Shown here in pieces: positions 32,558 to 41,812 of a stretch of 42,178 bases of DNA; the stretch's first letter is position 1; each line of letters begins with the position of its first letter. The stretch is taken from contig JAHAWU010000015.1 of the NCBI GenBank assembly GCA_018383815.1, forward strand, positions 1 through 42,178. The letters are read 5' to 3'. The notes beneath the pieces were generated by a model. That model made no database searches. It was given only the letters and a program-made list of their open reading frames with translations, and was not told where the DNA came from. Both the position numbers and the translations under genes were made by a program. Source of the DNA: Candidatus Jordarchaeia archaeon (GTDB lineage: Archaea > Asgardarchaeota > Jordiarchaeia > Jordiarchaeales > Jordiarchaeaceae).

Positions 32558-33718
32558 TTACAATGAGTTTAGGAACTCTTCTAGTCTTTTTATTCCTTCT
32601 TTTATGTCTTCCAAGGAAGTCGCGTAGCTTATCCTGAGGTGTCCCTCACCATTACTTCCAAAAATCCTGCCCGGAGTGAGGCATACGCCCTTGCTCTCCA
32701 ATAGTTTTTCTGCCACTTGAAAACTGTCTTTGGAGTACTCTGAAATATTTGGGAAAACATAGAATGCTCCCCTAGGCATGGAACACGATACTCCGTCAAT
32801 CCGGTTTAGTGCTTTAACAGTAACCTTCCTTCTCTTATCATATTCCTTCCTCATTTCTTCTACGCATTCCTGCGGTCCTCTAAGGGCTTCCACTGCGGCC
32901 TTCTGCACAAAGCTGGTGGCGCAAGTGGTTGAATTCTGCTGTATCTTGGACATGGCATCAACTATTTTTGGGTGTGCCACAGCATATCCCAGTCTCCAAC
33001 CAGTCATAGAGTAAGTCTTTGAAAAGCCGTGAAAATACACAGTTTGGTCCCGAATCTCTGGGAAGCTTAAAATACTCGTGTTTCTGAATCCGTCATAGGT
33101 TAGCGCGTCGTAAATTTCGTCCGAAAAAATGTATAGACCCTTTTCTGCCACTATGTCTACAATTGCCTTCACTTCTTCTCTTGTTAGTGCACCGCCGGTG
33201 GGGTTGTTGGGAGAATTTATGATTATCGCTTTGGTCTTTTCTGTTATTGCTTCTTTGATTGCCTCCTCATTAATAGAGTAATCCTCTCCGAAAAACACCT
33301 CCTTGGGAACACCTTCAGCCATTTCCACAATGTCTTTGTAGCTGGGCCAAACTGGAACCGGAATCAAAACCTCATCCCCTGGATTTATAAGAGACAAAGC
33401 TGCGCAGAAAATGGAGTGTTTTCCTCCTGGAGTTACCAAAACCTGGTTGGGGTTGACCTCCGCTCCGGTTCTTCTCTGAATATCCCAGGCTATTGCCTCA
33501 CGCAGCTCCGGTATCCCCTTGCTGCTGGTATATTTTACAAATCCCTCGTTCATTGCCTTTATGGCCGCCTCCTTAATGTGCTGAGGGGTGTCAAAATCCG
33601 GCTCACCAACCTCTAAATGAATCACCCTCCGTCCTCTCTGTTCCAGCTCCTTGGCAATTTCCAGCATTCGAATGGTTCCCGAGCCAGAAATCTTCTCCAT
33701 ACGCTTAGACAACTTCAC
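32558..33718 (-). CDS. Class I/II aminotransferase (aspartate/alanine aminotransferase-like)
   Basis: 386 residues. PLP-dependent transaminase of fold type I, aspartate aminotransferase Igamma-like. Landmarks: LEVGEPDFDTPQHIKEAA (substrate arm), NPNQVLVTPGGKHSIF, NSPNNPTGGALTREEV, IFSDEIYDALTYDG (PLP Asp/Tyr), and HGFSKTYSMTGWRLGYAV with the Schiff-base Lys. C-terminal carboxylate-binding Arg is in EGHLRISYATS. ATG 33718 starts MKLSKRMEKISGSGTIRMLE. It could feed 2-oxo acids to IorAB or make aspartate/alanine; the exact amino acid is uncertain. Convergent with the transporter partner. Confidence 0.93.
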   Translation of the reverse strand: MKLSKRMEKISGSGTIRMLEIAKELEQRGRRVIHLEVGEPDFDTPQHIKEAAIKAMNEGFVKYTSSKGIPELREAIAWDIQRRTGAEVNPNQVLVTPGGKHSIFCAALSLINPGDEVLIPVPVWPSYKDIVEMAEGVPKEVFFGEDYSINEEAIKEAITEKTKAIIINSPNNPTGGALTREEVKAIVDIVAEKGLYIFSDEIYDALTYDGFRNTSILSFPEIRDQTVYFHGFSKTYSMTGWRLGYAVAHPKIVDAMSKIQQNSTTCATSFVQKAAVEALRGPQECVEEMRKEYDKRRKVTVKALNRIDGVSCSMPRGAFYVFPNISEYSKDSFQVAEKLLESKGVCLTPGRIFGSNGEGHLRISYATSLEDIKEGIKRLEEFLNSL

Positions 33719-33858
33719 GGCAATTCCTCTCCTTCAAATTAAGGAATTGCAACCATTTTTTAAACATTTTGTAAAAAATTATTCCAAAAACTGTCCCTAA
33801 GTGTGACTTATCAAAAATGGTTTACAAAAAAAGGAAAATGGATGAAATTACTCCCATT

Positions 33859-34185
33859 TTAATCAGTTGATACCAGAATGTCGTTCCCTTCCACTTTAAC
33901 CTTGTAAGATTTTTCATCCTTAATCTTGGGGCTGAGAGGGAATTTGGGACCCGAAACAACTTTCCCACTAGTTATATCGAATGTTGCCTTGTGTCTGGGA
34001 CAGGTGACTATGTTACCAGATAATGAGCCTTTAGAGAGATCTCCACCCATATGGGTACACTTGTTTCCAATAGCGTAGTATTTACCGTCTACATTAGCAA
34101 TCAAAATTTCTTTTCCCTCAAGCTCAACTTTTTTCACTTTGCCAGAGGGAATCTCAGAAGCTTCCGCGACCTTTACAAATCCCAA
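33859..34185 (-). CDS. Rieske-type [2Fe-2S] ferredoxin
   Basis: 108 residues from TTG 34185, which has GGGAGGA about eight bases upstream and begins MGFVKVAEASEIPSGKVKK; the frame is open to 34272 without homology. The two cluster-binding boxes are intact: CTHMGGDLSKG (C-x-H) and CPRHKATFDITSGKVVSGP (C-x2-H). Length and sequence fit the soluble Rieske ferredoxins related to dioxygenase/nitrite-reductase small components, not the membrane cytochrome bc1 type, since there is no anchor. Partner enzyme unknown; neighbours are an aminotransferase and an amidohydrolase on the same strand. Confidence 0.9.
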   Translation of the reverse strand: MGFVKVAEASEIPSGKVKKVELEGKEILIANVDGKYYAIGNKCTHMGGDLSKGSLSGNIVTCPRHKATFDITSGKVVSGPKFPLSPKIKDEKSYKVKVEGNDILVSTD

Positions 34186-34441
34186 AACATATTCCTCCCA
34201 AAAACAAATTATCTGCAATAAATTGTAATGAAAAATGCGGTATATAAACAGAGTGCCATTTGGGAAAAACATGTATCCGATTCTTTAATCCTGAACTCTA
34301 TGAATGAAAAGAATCATTCGAATCAATTTAGAGTTGCCTTTTCGGGGGCATTTTTGCTCGTTTTTAATAGTTTTTACTGTAAAAACTTAACAGTGCCTAC
34401 ACTTTTGGGGTTCCCTAATTTCTTGAGAAAAAGAAAAAGGG

Positions 34442-35728
34442 TTAGGGATTTTTTACGTAGACTTTGCCCTCCTTCATAACCATCTTTATACAGCCCTTTT
34501 CCTGGAGTAACTTTATGTTATCCAGAGGATTACCCTCTATTACTATTAGATCCGCGAATTTGCCCGGCTCAATTGTGCCCGTCTTATCTCCAATGCCTAT
34601 ACATTCTGCCGCTGTTTTGGTTGCAGCAACAATGCTCTCCATCGCTGTCAATCCCCTGGTTGCCATAAGCTCCAACTCCTTATGTTGAACCTCACCATGA
34701 ACGCTACCAAAGGGCGAGCCAGAATCTGTTCCTAAAGCTATCTTAACCCCTGCCTTTTTGGCCCTCTTAAGTGTTTTTTCATGAGCAATTACCGCCCTAT
34801 TGGCCACCTCCTTAATGACTTGGGGCATATAGGGAGCAGTAAGAAGGTGGTAAGCAACCATAGTGGGAACAAGGTACGTTCCGTTCTCACTCATCATTCC
34901 AATGGACTCTTCATCGTTAAATATTCCATGTTCAATGCTTCTGACACCTTCCTCCACACATACTTTGATGGCATCTGGAGGACCTACCGCATGGGATGCA
35001 ACAAACTTTCCAGATTTTTTCGCCTCTTTAACTATGGCCTTTATCTCCTCATCAGAATACTCCCGAATCAGAGCCCGTTCGGTAGTTTCCATAACTCCCC
35101 CTGTGGCCCACATCTTTATCTGATCCGCGCCAACCCTTATTTGTTCACGCACAACCTTTATACATTCTTCCACTCCGTCGGCTGTGGGTCGTTGATTTTG
35201 AGTATACTCCAGAGGCAAGTCAAATGCAAGCGATCTAACGTTTTTCAAAACATCCATGTGGCCGCCTGTTATTGTGAGGCCTGCGTCACTACCAAAAATT
35301 CTGGGTCCAACAATGTCGCCGCGTTTAATTGCATCTCTAACTGCTAGGTCAATGTGTCCCGTGGAACCCATATCCCTTATGGTTGTTATGCCGGCTTCAA
35401 TCAACTTCTTAGCTGCGACAACAGCCCAAATAGTCCGATCTGCTTGAGAGTATTCCAAAGCCCCAAAACCCGTAGCGGCGAAGGGCGTTACCGGAAAAGA
35501 AATATGTGTGTGACAATCAATAAGGCCAGGCATCACCACAAGGCCACTTGCATCAATTACTTCCGCGCCGCTTGGAATCTTAATCTGGCCTACCTGACCT
35601 ACCTCAACTATCTTTGAATCTTCAATTATAACCAGCGAGTTCCTAATAGGCTCATTTCCAGTACCATCTATAAGGGTTCCGCCCTTAATAGCCTTAACAT
35701 TACCAACCTTCGGTTTTTCCGTTTCCAT
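34442..35728 (-). CDS. Metal-dependent amidohydrolase (Xaa-Pro dipeptidase/imidazolonepropionase-like)
   Basis: 428 residues of the amidohydrolase superfamily. Metal ligands: HxH in MPGLIDCHTHISF, the bridging Lys in GADQIKMWATGGV, His in FVASHAVGPPD, His in VRSIEHGIFND, and Asp in IALGTDSGSPFG, the binuclear pattern of prolidase/imidazolonepropionase-like members. It likely cleaves a dipeptide or cyclic amide. The N- and C-terminal beta-sandwich strands (VKAIKGGTLIDGTGNEP, PGKFADLIVIEGNP) are present. ATG 35728. The gene before it on the strand is far; the Rieske gene follows after about 250 bases. Confidence 0.9.
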   Translation of the reverse strand: METEKPKVGNVKAIKGGTLIDGTGNEPIRNSLVIIEDSKIVEVGQVGQIKIPSGAEVIDASGLVVMPGLIDCHTHISFPVTPFAATGFGALEYSQADRTIWAVVAAKKLIEAGITTIRDMGSTGHIDLAVRDAIKRGDIVGPRIFGSDAGLTITGGHMDVLKNVRSLAFDLPLEYTQNQRPTADGVEECIKVVREQIRVGADQIKMWATGGVMETTERALIREYSDEEIKAIVKEAKKSGKFVASHAVGPPDAIKVCVEEGVRSIEHGIFNDEESIGMMSENGTYLVPTMVAYHLLTAPYMPQVIKEVANRAVIAHEKTLKRAKKAGVKIALGTDSGSPFGSVHGEVQHKELELMATRGLTAMESIVAATKTAAECIGIGDKTGTIEPGKFADLIVIEGNPLDNIKLLQEKGCIKMVMKEGKVYVKNP

Positions 35729-36004
35729 ATTAGGTCACGAACGTGATTTTCTTCAAACTGTTTAATAAGCGTTTTTAATCCTACCATCGCTTCCGATAGG
35801 GTTTAAGCTATGTATTACCTACCAGTTAATACAAAATTAACATATATGCATCAAGATTCTAGAAGAATTAAACGTACCCTAGATTCCCTTCTAAGCATCT
35901 TCCTTCAACTTTTGATTTCACCTTTTTTTGAGCGTCCTTTCCCAAAAGTTTAAAAAAAGTCAATCTTAAATCGTTTTTATCAAAATGGGCTGATATGTGG
36001 TTTC

Positions 36005-36493
36005 ATGATTAAACTGGTAATTTTCGATGCTGATGACACTCTTTGGGCGATAGACAGAGGATTTGCAAGCCTTCTCAAACCCCCCTTGAAAAGGACGGGG
36101 TTAGATTCACTTGAGGATGCTGAGGGTAAAAAGTTGCGACTTTTTGAGGGGGTAAGAGAGCTACTAAACTCTCTGAGGGAGAAGGGTATACTTCTCTCCA
36201 TTGCCAGTTCAAACCAGTATAACCCAAACATGGTTGAAGAGTGTCTAAAAACACTGGATCTAGACTTCTTCGTCTATCCCCAGGTGAATTATAGGGACAA
36301 GGGCGAGAACGTTAAAACCCTTTTAAGTATCATCTATGAGAATCACGGAGAAAAAATCAATTACGACGAAATCATTTTCGTGGATGACAGCGAAGCACAC
36401 ATTTTTAATGTGAAAAACCTCTGCCCCGGAATTAAAGTTCTACATTTAGGTTCAGACATCTCAGATGTTACTGAAATTAAAAATTACATTTAA
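36005..36493 (+). CDS. HAD-superfamily phosphatase (MDP-1-like), paralogue 1
   Basis: 162 residues. Minimal-cap HAD phosphatase of the magnesium-dependent phosphatase-1 type. Motif I is IFDADDTLW (nucleophile and acid Asp), motif II ILLSIASSN (Ser), motif III region around YPQVNYRDKGENV (Lys), and motif IV EIIFVDDSEAHI. All four catalytic motifs look intact. A TATA-like run (gtttttatc, about 35972-35980) ahead of ATG 36005 fits a leaderless message. About half its residues match the second HAD gene at 37237, with a small unrelated gene between them. Confidence 0.88.
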   Translation: MIKLVIFDADDTLWAIDRGFASLLKPPLKRTGLDSLEDAEGKKLRLFEGVRELLNSLREKGILLSIASSNQYNPNMVEECLKTLDLDFFVYPQVNYRDKGENVKTLLSIIYENHGEKINYDEIIFVDDSEAHIFNVKNLCPGIKVLHLGSDISDVTEIKNYI

Positions 36494-36724
36494 GGATTAA
36501 AGGAAAAAAATTGATAGTTCGTATAAATTTAAGCGTTATTTGTTCCATTTCTTAAATGGTCAGGAATGTGATTTATGAAGTTTCGATGATTAGGGGCTTT
36601 ATTATGTATATTTCCTAAAAAAATATGTATTTTATGCCTATTTTTCCATATATTTTTGCGATTTTCACAATTAGAATAGCAAAGTTTAAAATATTAATTT
36701 GGCGCCATATTACTAGTGGTAAAA

Positions 36725-36970
36725 ATGACAACGACAGAAGTGTGGCAATACAAAATGGAACTAGAAAACGAAACCAGAAAAATGCAAGCAATAGCCCTAA
36801 AGGAAGAACTGAAAAAAATGGGGCTAAGAAACGAGCAACAGGTAAAAGAACTGTGGGAAAGCTGCATAGCAAAAACCCCCGCCCTCAACGGAAACTACAA
36901 ATTCAACATAACCGTAAAATTCCTAAACGCATACTGCATCACCGACATAGAACTCACACCCAAACACTAA
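36725..36970 (+). CDS. Small conserved-looking protein, paralogue of the 11784-12053 gene
   Basis: About 81 residues, start ATG 36725 (GTG 36716 also in frame). It carries the same pattern as the product of 11784-12053: EVWQYKM near the start, a helix ending ELKKMGL, QVKELWESCIAKTP, NGNYKF, and a strand-rich tail (NITVKFL, DIELTPK). The gene lies between two HAD phosphatase paralogues. Its plus strand is strikingly poor in T and rich in A/C, unlike its neighbours. No known function. Confidence 0.65.
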   Translation: MTTTEVWQYKMELENETRKMQAIALKEELKKMGLRNEQQVKELWESCIAKTPALNGNYKFNITVKFLNAYCITDIELTPKH

Positions 36971-37236
36971 AAACCACCCAAAAACCCTCAAAAACAATAA
37001 ATTCTATCTATAATTTCCCGGAGGCAAATACCTCAAATACTCCTTTCTGTCTAACGGCATCCAAAAAGACTTTAAAACCACCCACTCGACCCGCCCAAAT
37101 TAACAAGAACCAGTTCCGCCAACGTGTATGTACAAATTAAAAGACCTTTCCTTAAACTGTTTTACTTTACAAAAAGAGATAAAAACATGAGTCCCTCTAT
37201 TGATATTGCTTTTCTGTAGCTTACAGAGTGGTTGTG

Positions 37237-37728
37237 ATGATTAAACTCGTAATCTTTGATGCTGATGAGACCTTGTGGGCGTCTTACGGGTACTGGGCCA
37301 GCCTACTTGTGCCTCCTCTAAAGAGGGTTAGTGATAATGAAATAAGGGATTCTGAGGGGAAAAGCATCCGCCTTTTTGATGGTGTAAGGCAAACATTGGA
37401 AACCCTCAAAAATAAAGGCATCTTGATTTCGCTTGTTAGTATGAACGACAGGGAGCCAAACAGAGTCGCTGAGTGTTTGGAGCTTTTTGGGTTAAGCCAC
37501 TATTTCATTTATCCCCAAGTTAACTGGGATGACAAAGGCCAAAACATTCTAAGAATTATAGAACTCCTGCGAGAAAATGAGGGCAAAGTAATAAAGTGTG
37601 GGGAAGTGCTCTTCGTAGATGACCACCTATCCAACATTAGTAAAGCTATAAAAGCCTGCCCCGGAATAAAAGCTCTCCATATTGGCACCGACATATCCCA
37701 GGTCACCGAAATAATTAACTATATATAA
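37237..37728 (+). CDS. HAD-superfamily phosphatase (MDP-1-like), paralogue 2
   Basis: 163 residues from ATG 37237, aligned with the start of the first paralogue (MIKLVIFDAD...); GTG 37228 adds three residues. Motif I is IFDADETLW, motif II ISLVSMND, Lys in VNWDDKGQN, and motif IV VLFVDDHLSNI. Catalytic residues are therefore kept. It ends TDISQVTEIINYI, nearly as the first copy (SDISDVTEIKNYI). The pair arose by tandem duplication that now flanks a small gene. Substrate unknown; the differing cap residues (YWASLL versus FASLL) may separate specificities. Confidence 0.88.
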   Translation: MIKLVIFDADETLWASYGYWASLLVPPLKRVSDNEIRDSEGKSIRLFDGVRQTLETLKNKGILISLVSMNDREPNRVAECLELFGLSHYFIYPQVNWDDKGQNILRIIELLRENEGKVIKCGEVLFVDDHLSNISKAIKACPGIKALHIGTDISQVTEIINYI

Positions 37729-37926
37729 AAAAGACAATAGGTAGGGCTACCTACAAATGTTTTTGGGTGTTTTGGCAGATTCAAAATTTTTAATTGGATC
37801 CCATAGTTTTTATGTTTGCGAAAACTTAATATGCCTTTTAATGAGAGCGTTCTCTACTCGGAATTAAATACTCTAATTAATGAATCCAAGTTGTATATTC
37901 CAATGCAAAATAAGGAAGTTCAAGCA

Positions 37927-39111
37927 ATGGGGCCACTTGATGGTATTAAGGTTTTGGACCTCACTCGTCTTTTACCTGGAGACTATTGCACTCTGCTTCT
38001 GGCAGACCTTGGAGCGGAAGTACTCAAAGTTGAAGATCCATTCCTGGGTGATTATGTTCGCTGGTACCCTCCCCTAGTAGGAAAGGAAAGCGCCATGCAC
38101 CACTATCTGAATCGAAACAAGAAGAGTATCACCCTTAACCTGAAGTCAGAAAAAGCCAGGGAAATCCTGTATAAACTAGTTGCTGATTACGACATTTTTA
38201 TTGAAAGCTTTAGGCCGGGGGTTGTCAAAAAACTGGGTATTGATTACGAAACACTGGAAGACATAAATCCGCGATTAGTGTATCTCTCGCTGACTGGATT
38301 TGGACAATACGGCCCATATAGAGAATTGCCGGGTCACGACATAAATTATATTGGAATCGCGGGAATACTGGGAATCACCGGCGAACGCAACGGGCCTCCA
38401 GTTATACCCGGTGTACAAATTGCTGATCTCTCAGGAGGTATGTTTGCAGCCTTCTCGGTTCTTGCAGGGCTAGTTTCCCGGGAAAGAACTGGTAGAGGGC
38501 AATACATTGATTTTGCTATGCTTGATGGTGTAGTGTCATGGCTCTCCGTCCATGCGGCGAGGTACTTCGTGGAAAAAGTTAATCCAAAAAGGGGAGAAAT
38601 GCTTCTCTCAGGAGCGCTGCCCATATACAATGTTTACGAAACTAAAGATGGAAAATACATCTCTATAGGCTCCTTAGAGGATAAGTTCTGGAAAAGCATG
38701 TTTAAAGCCATTGGAAGAGAGGATTTAGCCCAAATCGACGAATCTTTCCGGGAAATGCGACTGGACAAGCTAGACAAGGTCACAGAGGAGCTTAGAAAAA
38801 TTTTTCTCACAAAGACCAGAGATGAGTGGGTGAAACTTTTTTGGGAGAACGATGTCTGCGCAGGGCCTGTTTACACCTTTGAGGAGACTTTCAACGACCC
38901 ACAGGTCAAAGCCAGAAACATGGTCATAGAACTAGACGATCCCGAAGTGGGGAAGCTGAAACAGGTAGGCATCCCTATTAAGTTCTCAAAGACCCCCGGA
39001 GAAATCAGGTTCCGTGCACCTCACCTTGGAGAACACAACGAAGAAATCCTCCTTAAACTAGGCTACAGTGAAGAAGAGATAAAACAGTTAAAAAAGGAAC
39101 AAGCCATCTAA
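37927..39111 (+). CDS. CaiB/BaiF family protein, alpha-methylacyl-CoA racemase-like
   Basis: 394 residues. Family III CoA-transferase fold. Residues match the 1,1-proton-transfer racemases: H137 in PGHDINYIGIAG, D167 in IADLSGGMFA, and E251 in SIGSLEDKFW, corresponding to the catalytic H126/D156/E241 set of the mycobacterial racemase. It probably epimerises 2-methyl-branched acyl-CoA; CoA transfer remains possible. ATG 37927 gives the family start MGPLDGIKVLDLTRLLPGDY and has AAGGAAG eight bases upstream. The frame is open upstream to 37816, and ATG 37831, 20-odd bases after a TATA-like run, would add 32 residues. First gene of an acyl-CoA block. Confidence 0.88.
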   Translation: MGPLDGIKVLDLTRLLPGDYCTLLLADLGAEVLKVEDPFLGDYVRWYPPLVGKESAMHHYLNRNKKSITLNLKSEKAREILYKLVADYDIFIESFRPGVVKKLGIDYETLEDINPRLVYLSLTGFGQYGPYRELPGHDINYIGIAGILGITGERNGPPVIPGVQIADLSGGMFAAFSVLAGLVSRERTGRGQYIDFAMLDGVVSWLSVHAARYFVEKVNPKRGEMLLSGALPIYNVYETKDGKYISIGSLEDKFWKSMFKAIGREDLAQIDESFREMRLDKLDKVTEELRKIFLTKTRDEWVKLFWENDVCAGPVYTFEETFNDPQVKARNMVIELDDPEVGKLKQVGIPIKFSKTPGEIRFRAPHLGEHNEEILLKLGYSEEEIKQLKKEQAI

Positions 39112-39253
39112 CCCGGAACCCCCAAAAAGTGGCAGTCACCTAATTAACTTTTATTATTGCTTCAGCTTCAATATAGCTTAAGCCCCTTATGTAACAAGTG
39201 CGGGCCTAAAAACCCATTTTTTGTGTTTAGAAACATTAGAGGGTAAATATTCT

Positions 39254-40285
39254 ATGGTGGTATCAATCAAGACCGAATTGTGTGATTTATTGGGTGTTAA
39301 ATATCCCATAATCCAAGCTGGGCTGGGCCCCTATTGTACGGTTAACTTGGCTGCGGCTGTTTCAAACGCTGGGGCTCTGGGAACCATTAGCATACCTGGA
39401 ATGACTGTGGGGCCAGAAATTGCCTCAGAGAAAATTCGAGAGTATATGCACACTGTGAAGAGGAAAACAAAAAACAATTTCGCTATTAACACGCCAGTAG
39501 GGGAGCATGTTCCCGAGATTATGCTCAAAACCACAGATGCCTACATAGACACTGTGATTGAAGAAAGAGAAAAAGACCCCGATTTAAAAAGAAGACTAGT
39601 GCTGTACATCACCTCAGCCGGTTCTCCAGCTCGGTATCACAAAAAAATAAAGGATTCTGGTATGTTGCACTTTCACGTGGTTCCCTCCGTGTACCACGCC
39701 AAAAAAATGGAAAAAATGGGGTTAGACGGTGTCATTGCCTCGGGTTATGAGGCTGGGGGTCATACACATCTACCCAATAGGGCGGTTCACACATTTGTAC
39801 TAATTCCCTCTGTTACGGATTCTGTCAAGATACCCGTTGTTGCGGCTGGTGGGATGTGTGATGCAAAAACTCTGGTAGCGGCTCTAGCTTTAGGGGCTCA
39901 GGGAATTCAAATGGGAACACGCTTCCTTGTAACCCAAGAGTCTGACTTTCACATAAATTATAAGAGATTCATTGTTGAATCTGGGGAATGGGGTGATATG
40001 GTTGCTCCCGGAGTCTATGGACCCGCCCGCTGTCTAAGGAATAAGGGAGCAGAAGAAATCATAAAGCTGGAGACCGAGGGTAGTCTACCAGAGGAGGAGT
40101 TAAATAAACTTAAGGACGAAAGACTCTGGGCGTCAGAACGTGACGGCGACGTTGTCAACGGGCTAGTTAGCGCGGGTCAAGTAGCATCGAGGATAAACAA
40201 TATACCCACAGTAAGTGGGGTTATTGAAAACATTATATTTGAAGCCGCAGAAATCATTAAAAAATTAAATGGAGTTTTAAAGTAA
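39254..40285 (+). CDS. Nitronate monooxygenase / 2-nitropropane dioxygenase-like FMN protein
   Basis: 343 residues, FMN-binding TIM barrel. Landmarks: LGVKYPIIQAGLGP at the start, VSNAGALGTISIPGMT, DGVIASGYEAGGHTHLP with the conserved His, IPVVAAGGMCDAKTL, and ALGAQGIQMGTRFLVTQE (phosphate binding). Oxygenation of nitronates is unlikely as a main role in an anaerobe; relatives include enoyl reductases, and its place between two acyl-CoA genes favours a flavin reductase-like role (inference). ATG 39254 with GAGGG ten bases upstream gives MVVSIKTELCDLL; the frame is open to 39221. Confidence 0.85.
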   Translation: MVVSIKTELCDLLGVKYPIIQAGLGPYCTVNLAAAVSNAGALGTISIPGMTVGPEIASEKIREYMHTVKRKTKNNFAINTPVGEHVPEIMLKTTDAYIDTVIEEREKDPDLKRRLVLYITSAGSPARYHKKIKDSGMLHFHVVPSVYHAKKMEKMGLDGVIASGYEAGGHTHLPNRAVHTFVLIPSVTDSVKIPVVAAGGMCDAKTLVAALALGAQGIQMGTRFLVTQESDFHINYKRFIVESGEWGDMVAPGVYGPARCLRNKGAEEIIKLETEGSLPEEELNKLKDERLWASERDGDVVNGLVSAGQVASRINNIPTVSGVIENIIFEAAEIIKKLNGVLK

Positions 40286-40356
40286 AAGAAACACTTCATC
40301 ATTCGTGAAACACAAATTTTTACTCTTAAAAATTCGTTTTTGGCGGAGGCTTGATT

Positions 40357-41799
40357 TTGAGTTCAATAGTTGAGCAGCTTCACCCCCTCTACCATGCCAG
40401 AACAACTGTCATGATTGGGCTGTCGAAAAGACTTATGAGTGTTGGTAGCATAGTCGCCCAAAACATAATTGATGGGGGCTACACCGGAAAACTTTATGCG
40501 GTGAATCCCCACTCGGAAAAAGTTTACCATGATATAAAAACTTACCCCAAATTAAGGGATATACCTGAAGAGGTTGATTTAGCTGTTATAGTGACACCCG
40601 CACAATTTGTACCTGAAGTAATGCAGGACTGCGCCGACAATAATGTTAAGACATGTATTCTGATTACTGCAGGATTCTCGGAAGTGAGGACACCTGAAGG
40701 AAAAAAACTCGAGGAAGAAATAGTGAGAATAGCCAGAAGGGGCAAGCTGCGCTTCACGGGGGGAAACTGCAACGGAGTAAGCAGCATTTCGGTGAGTATG
40801 CACGCCCTCCTCTCCCCCATAAGGCCAAACTTTGGAAACGTGGGAATAATCACTCAAGGAGGCTCCCCAGGAGTTGCCATGATGGGCTGGACAAAAAAGT
40901 ACAGAATTGGAGTGAGCAGATACACAAACGCTGGCAACGAAGCAGATGTCAAGATATCTGAACTACTTGAATATTACACCCACGATCCCCAAACTAAGGT
41001 CATAATGATGTACATGGAGGGCATCAAAGACGGGCGGAGATTTATGGATTCGGCCAAAACAGCCACAAGAAAAAAACCCCTACTACTCTACAAGTCGGGA
41101 ACAAGCGAATTGGGCAAAAAGGCAGCAATGGCCCATGTAGGTGCTCTGGCGGGGTCAAATGAGATATGTGAAGCAGTTTTCCGCCAGACAGGCATAATTC
41201 GAGCCAAAAGCATCGACCAAATGGTGGGGATCGCCGCTGCCTTCAGCACGCAGCCCCTACCCAAGGGAAGAAAAGTAGGCATACTCACAATAGGAGGAGG
41301 CTGGGGAGTGGTCACCAGCGACTATCTGGGAGAAGCAGGAATAGAAGTTCCTCCCCTCCTCCAAGAAGAAGTTCAATACCTAGACCAGTATTTACCTCCA
41401 CACTGGAGTAGGGGAAACCCCATAGACACCACTGATGGAGCCTTTGACTCCAAGGTTCTCAGCGAAATCATGGAAACCCTCCTCAAAAAAGAAAATATAG
41501 ACGGCGCAATACTAATTGGACCGGGCATGAGAGAAGCCTTCGGTAAGATTCACTATCTCCCCGAAATAGGCGAGTTAGCATCTCAAATGGAGATTCAACT
41601 AGCAAAAGAGCTAGAAAAACTCCTAGAAAAGTATCAGAAACCAATAATAGCAATAAAAATATACGCTCCAGAAGATAGCCCCGCAGTAGAAGAACTAAAG
41701 CAAAGAGGAATCCCCGTCTATGAAACTCCACAAGACGGCGCAGCCGCCTACGAAGCCCTAATAAAATACTACGAGTACCAAAAAAATAACCCTAACTAG
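40357..41799 (+). CDS. ADP-forming acyl-CoA synthetase, alpha-type subunit (second copy)
   Basis: 480 residues. Same domain order as the chain at 12257-13729: CoA-binding domain (VMIGLSKRLMSVGSIVAQN) and two flavodoxin-like domains, no ATP-grasp. The phospho-His is H260 in KKAAMAHVGALAGSNE, where the usual SHTGS is AHVGA. The CoA-site loop is GGNCNGVSSI. The two copies share the framework but are clearly diverged, suggesting different acyl substrates. TTG 40357 is used because GGAGG lies seven bases before it; TTG 40351 is too close. It follows the AMACR-like and flavoprotein genes on the same strand. No beta subunit is in the window. Confidence 0.88.
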   Translation: MSSIVEQLHPLYHARTTVMIGLSKRLMSVGSIVAQNIIDGGYTGKLYAVNPHSEKVYHDIKTYPKLRDIPEEVDLAVIVTPAQFVPEVMQDCADNNVKTCILITAGFSEVRTPEGKKLEEEIVRIARRGKLRFTGGNCNGVSSISVSMHALLSPIRPNFGNVGIITQGGSPGVAMMGWTKKYRIGVSRYTNAGNEADVKISELLEYYTHDPQTKVIMMYMEGIKDGRRFMDSAKTATRKKPLLLYKSGTSELGKKAAMAHVGALAGSNEICEAVFRQTGIIRAKSIDQMVGIAAAFSTQPLPKGRKVGILTIGGGWGVVTSDYLGEAGIEVPPLLQEEVQYLDQYLPPHWSRGNPIDTTDGAFDSKVLSEIMETLLKKENIDGAILIGPGMREAFGKIHYLPEIGELASQMEIQLAKELEKLLEKYQKPIIAIKIYAPEDSPAVEELKQRGIPVYETPQDGAAAYEALIKYYEYQKNNPN

Positions 41800-41812
41800 A
41801 ATAATCAGAAAT

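Noticed and set aside
34780-35347. 188-residue plus-strand frame
   Set aside because: Antisense shadow of the amidohydrolase, whose metal-binding motifs are intact on the other strand.
36625-37140. 171-residue open frame overlapping the small gene
   Set aside because: It is a shadow frame of the 36725 gene and its A/C-rich downstream spacer; composition is low complexity with no family pattern.
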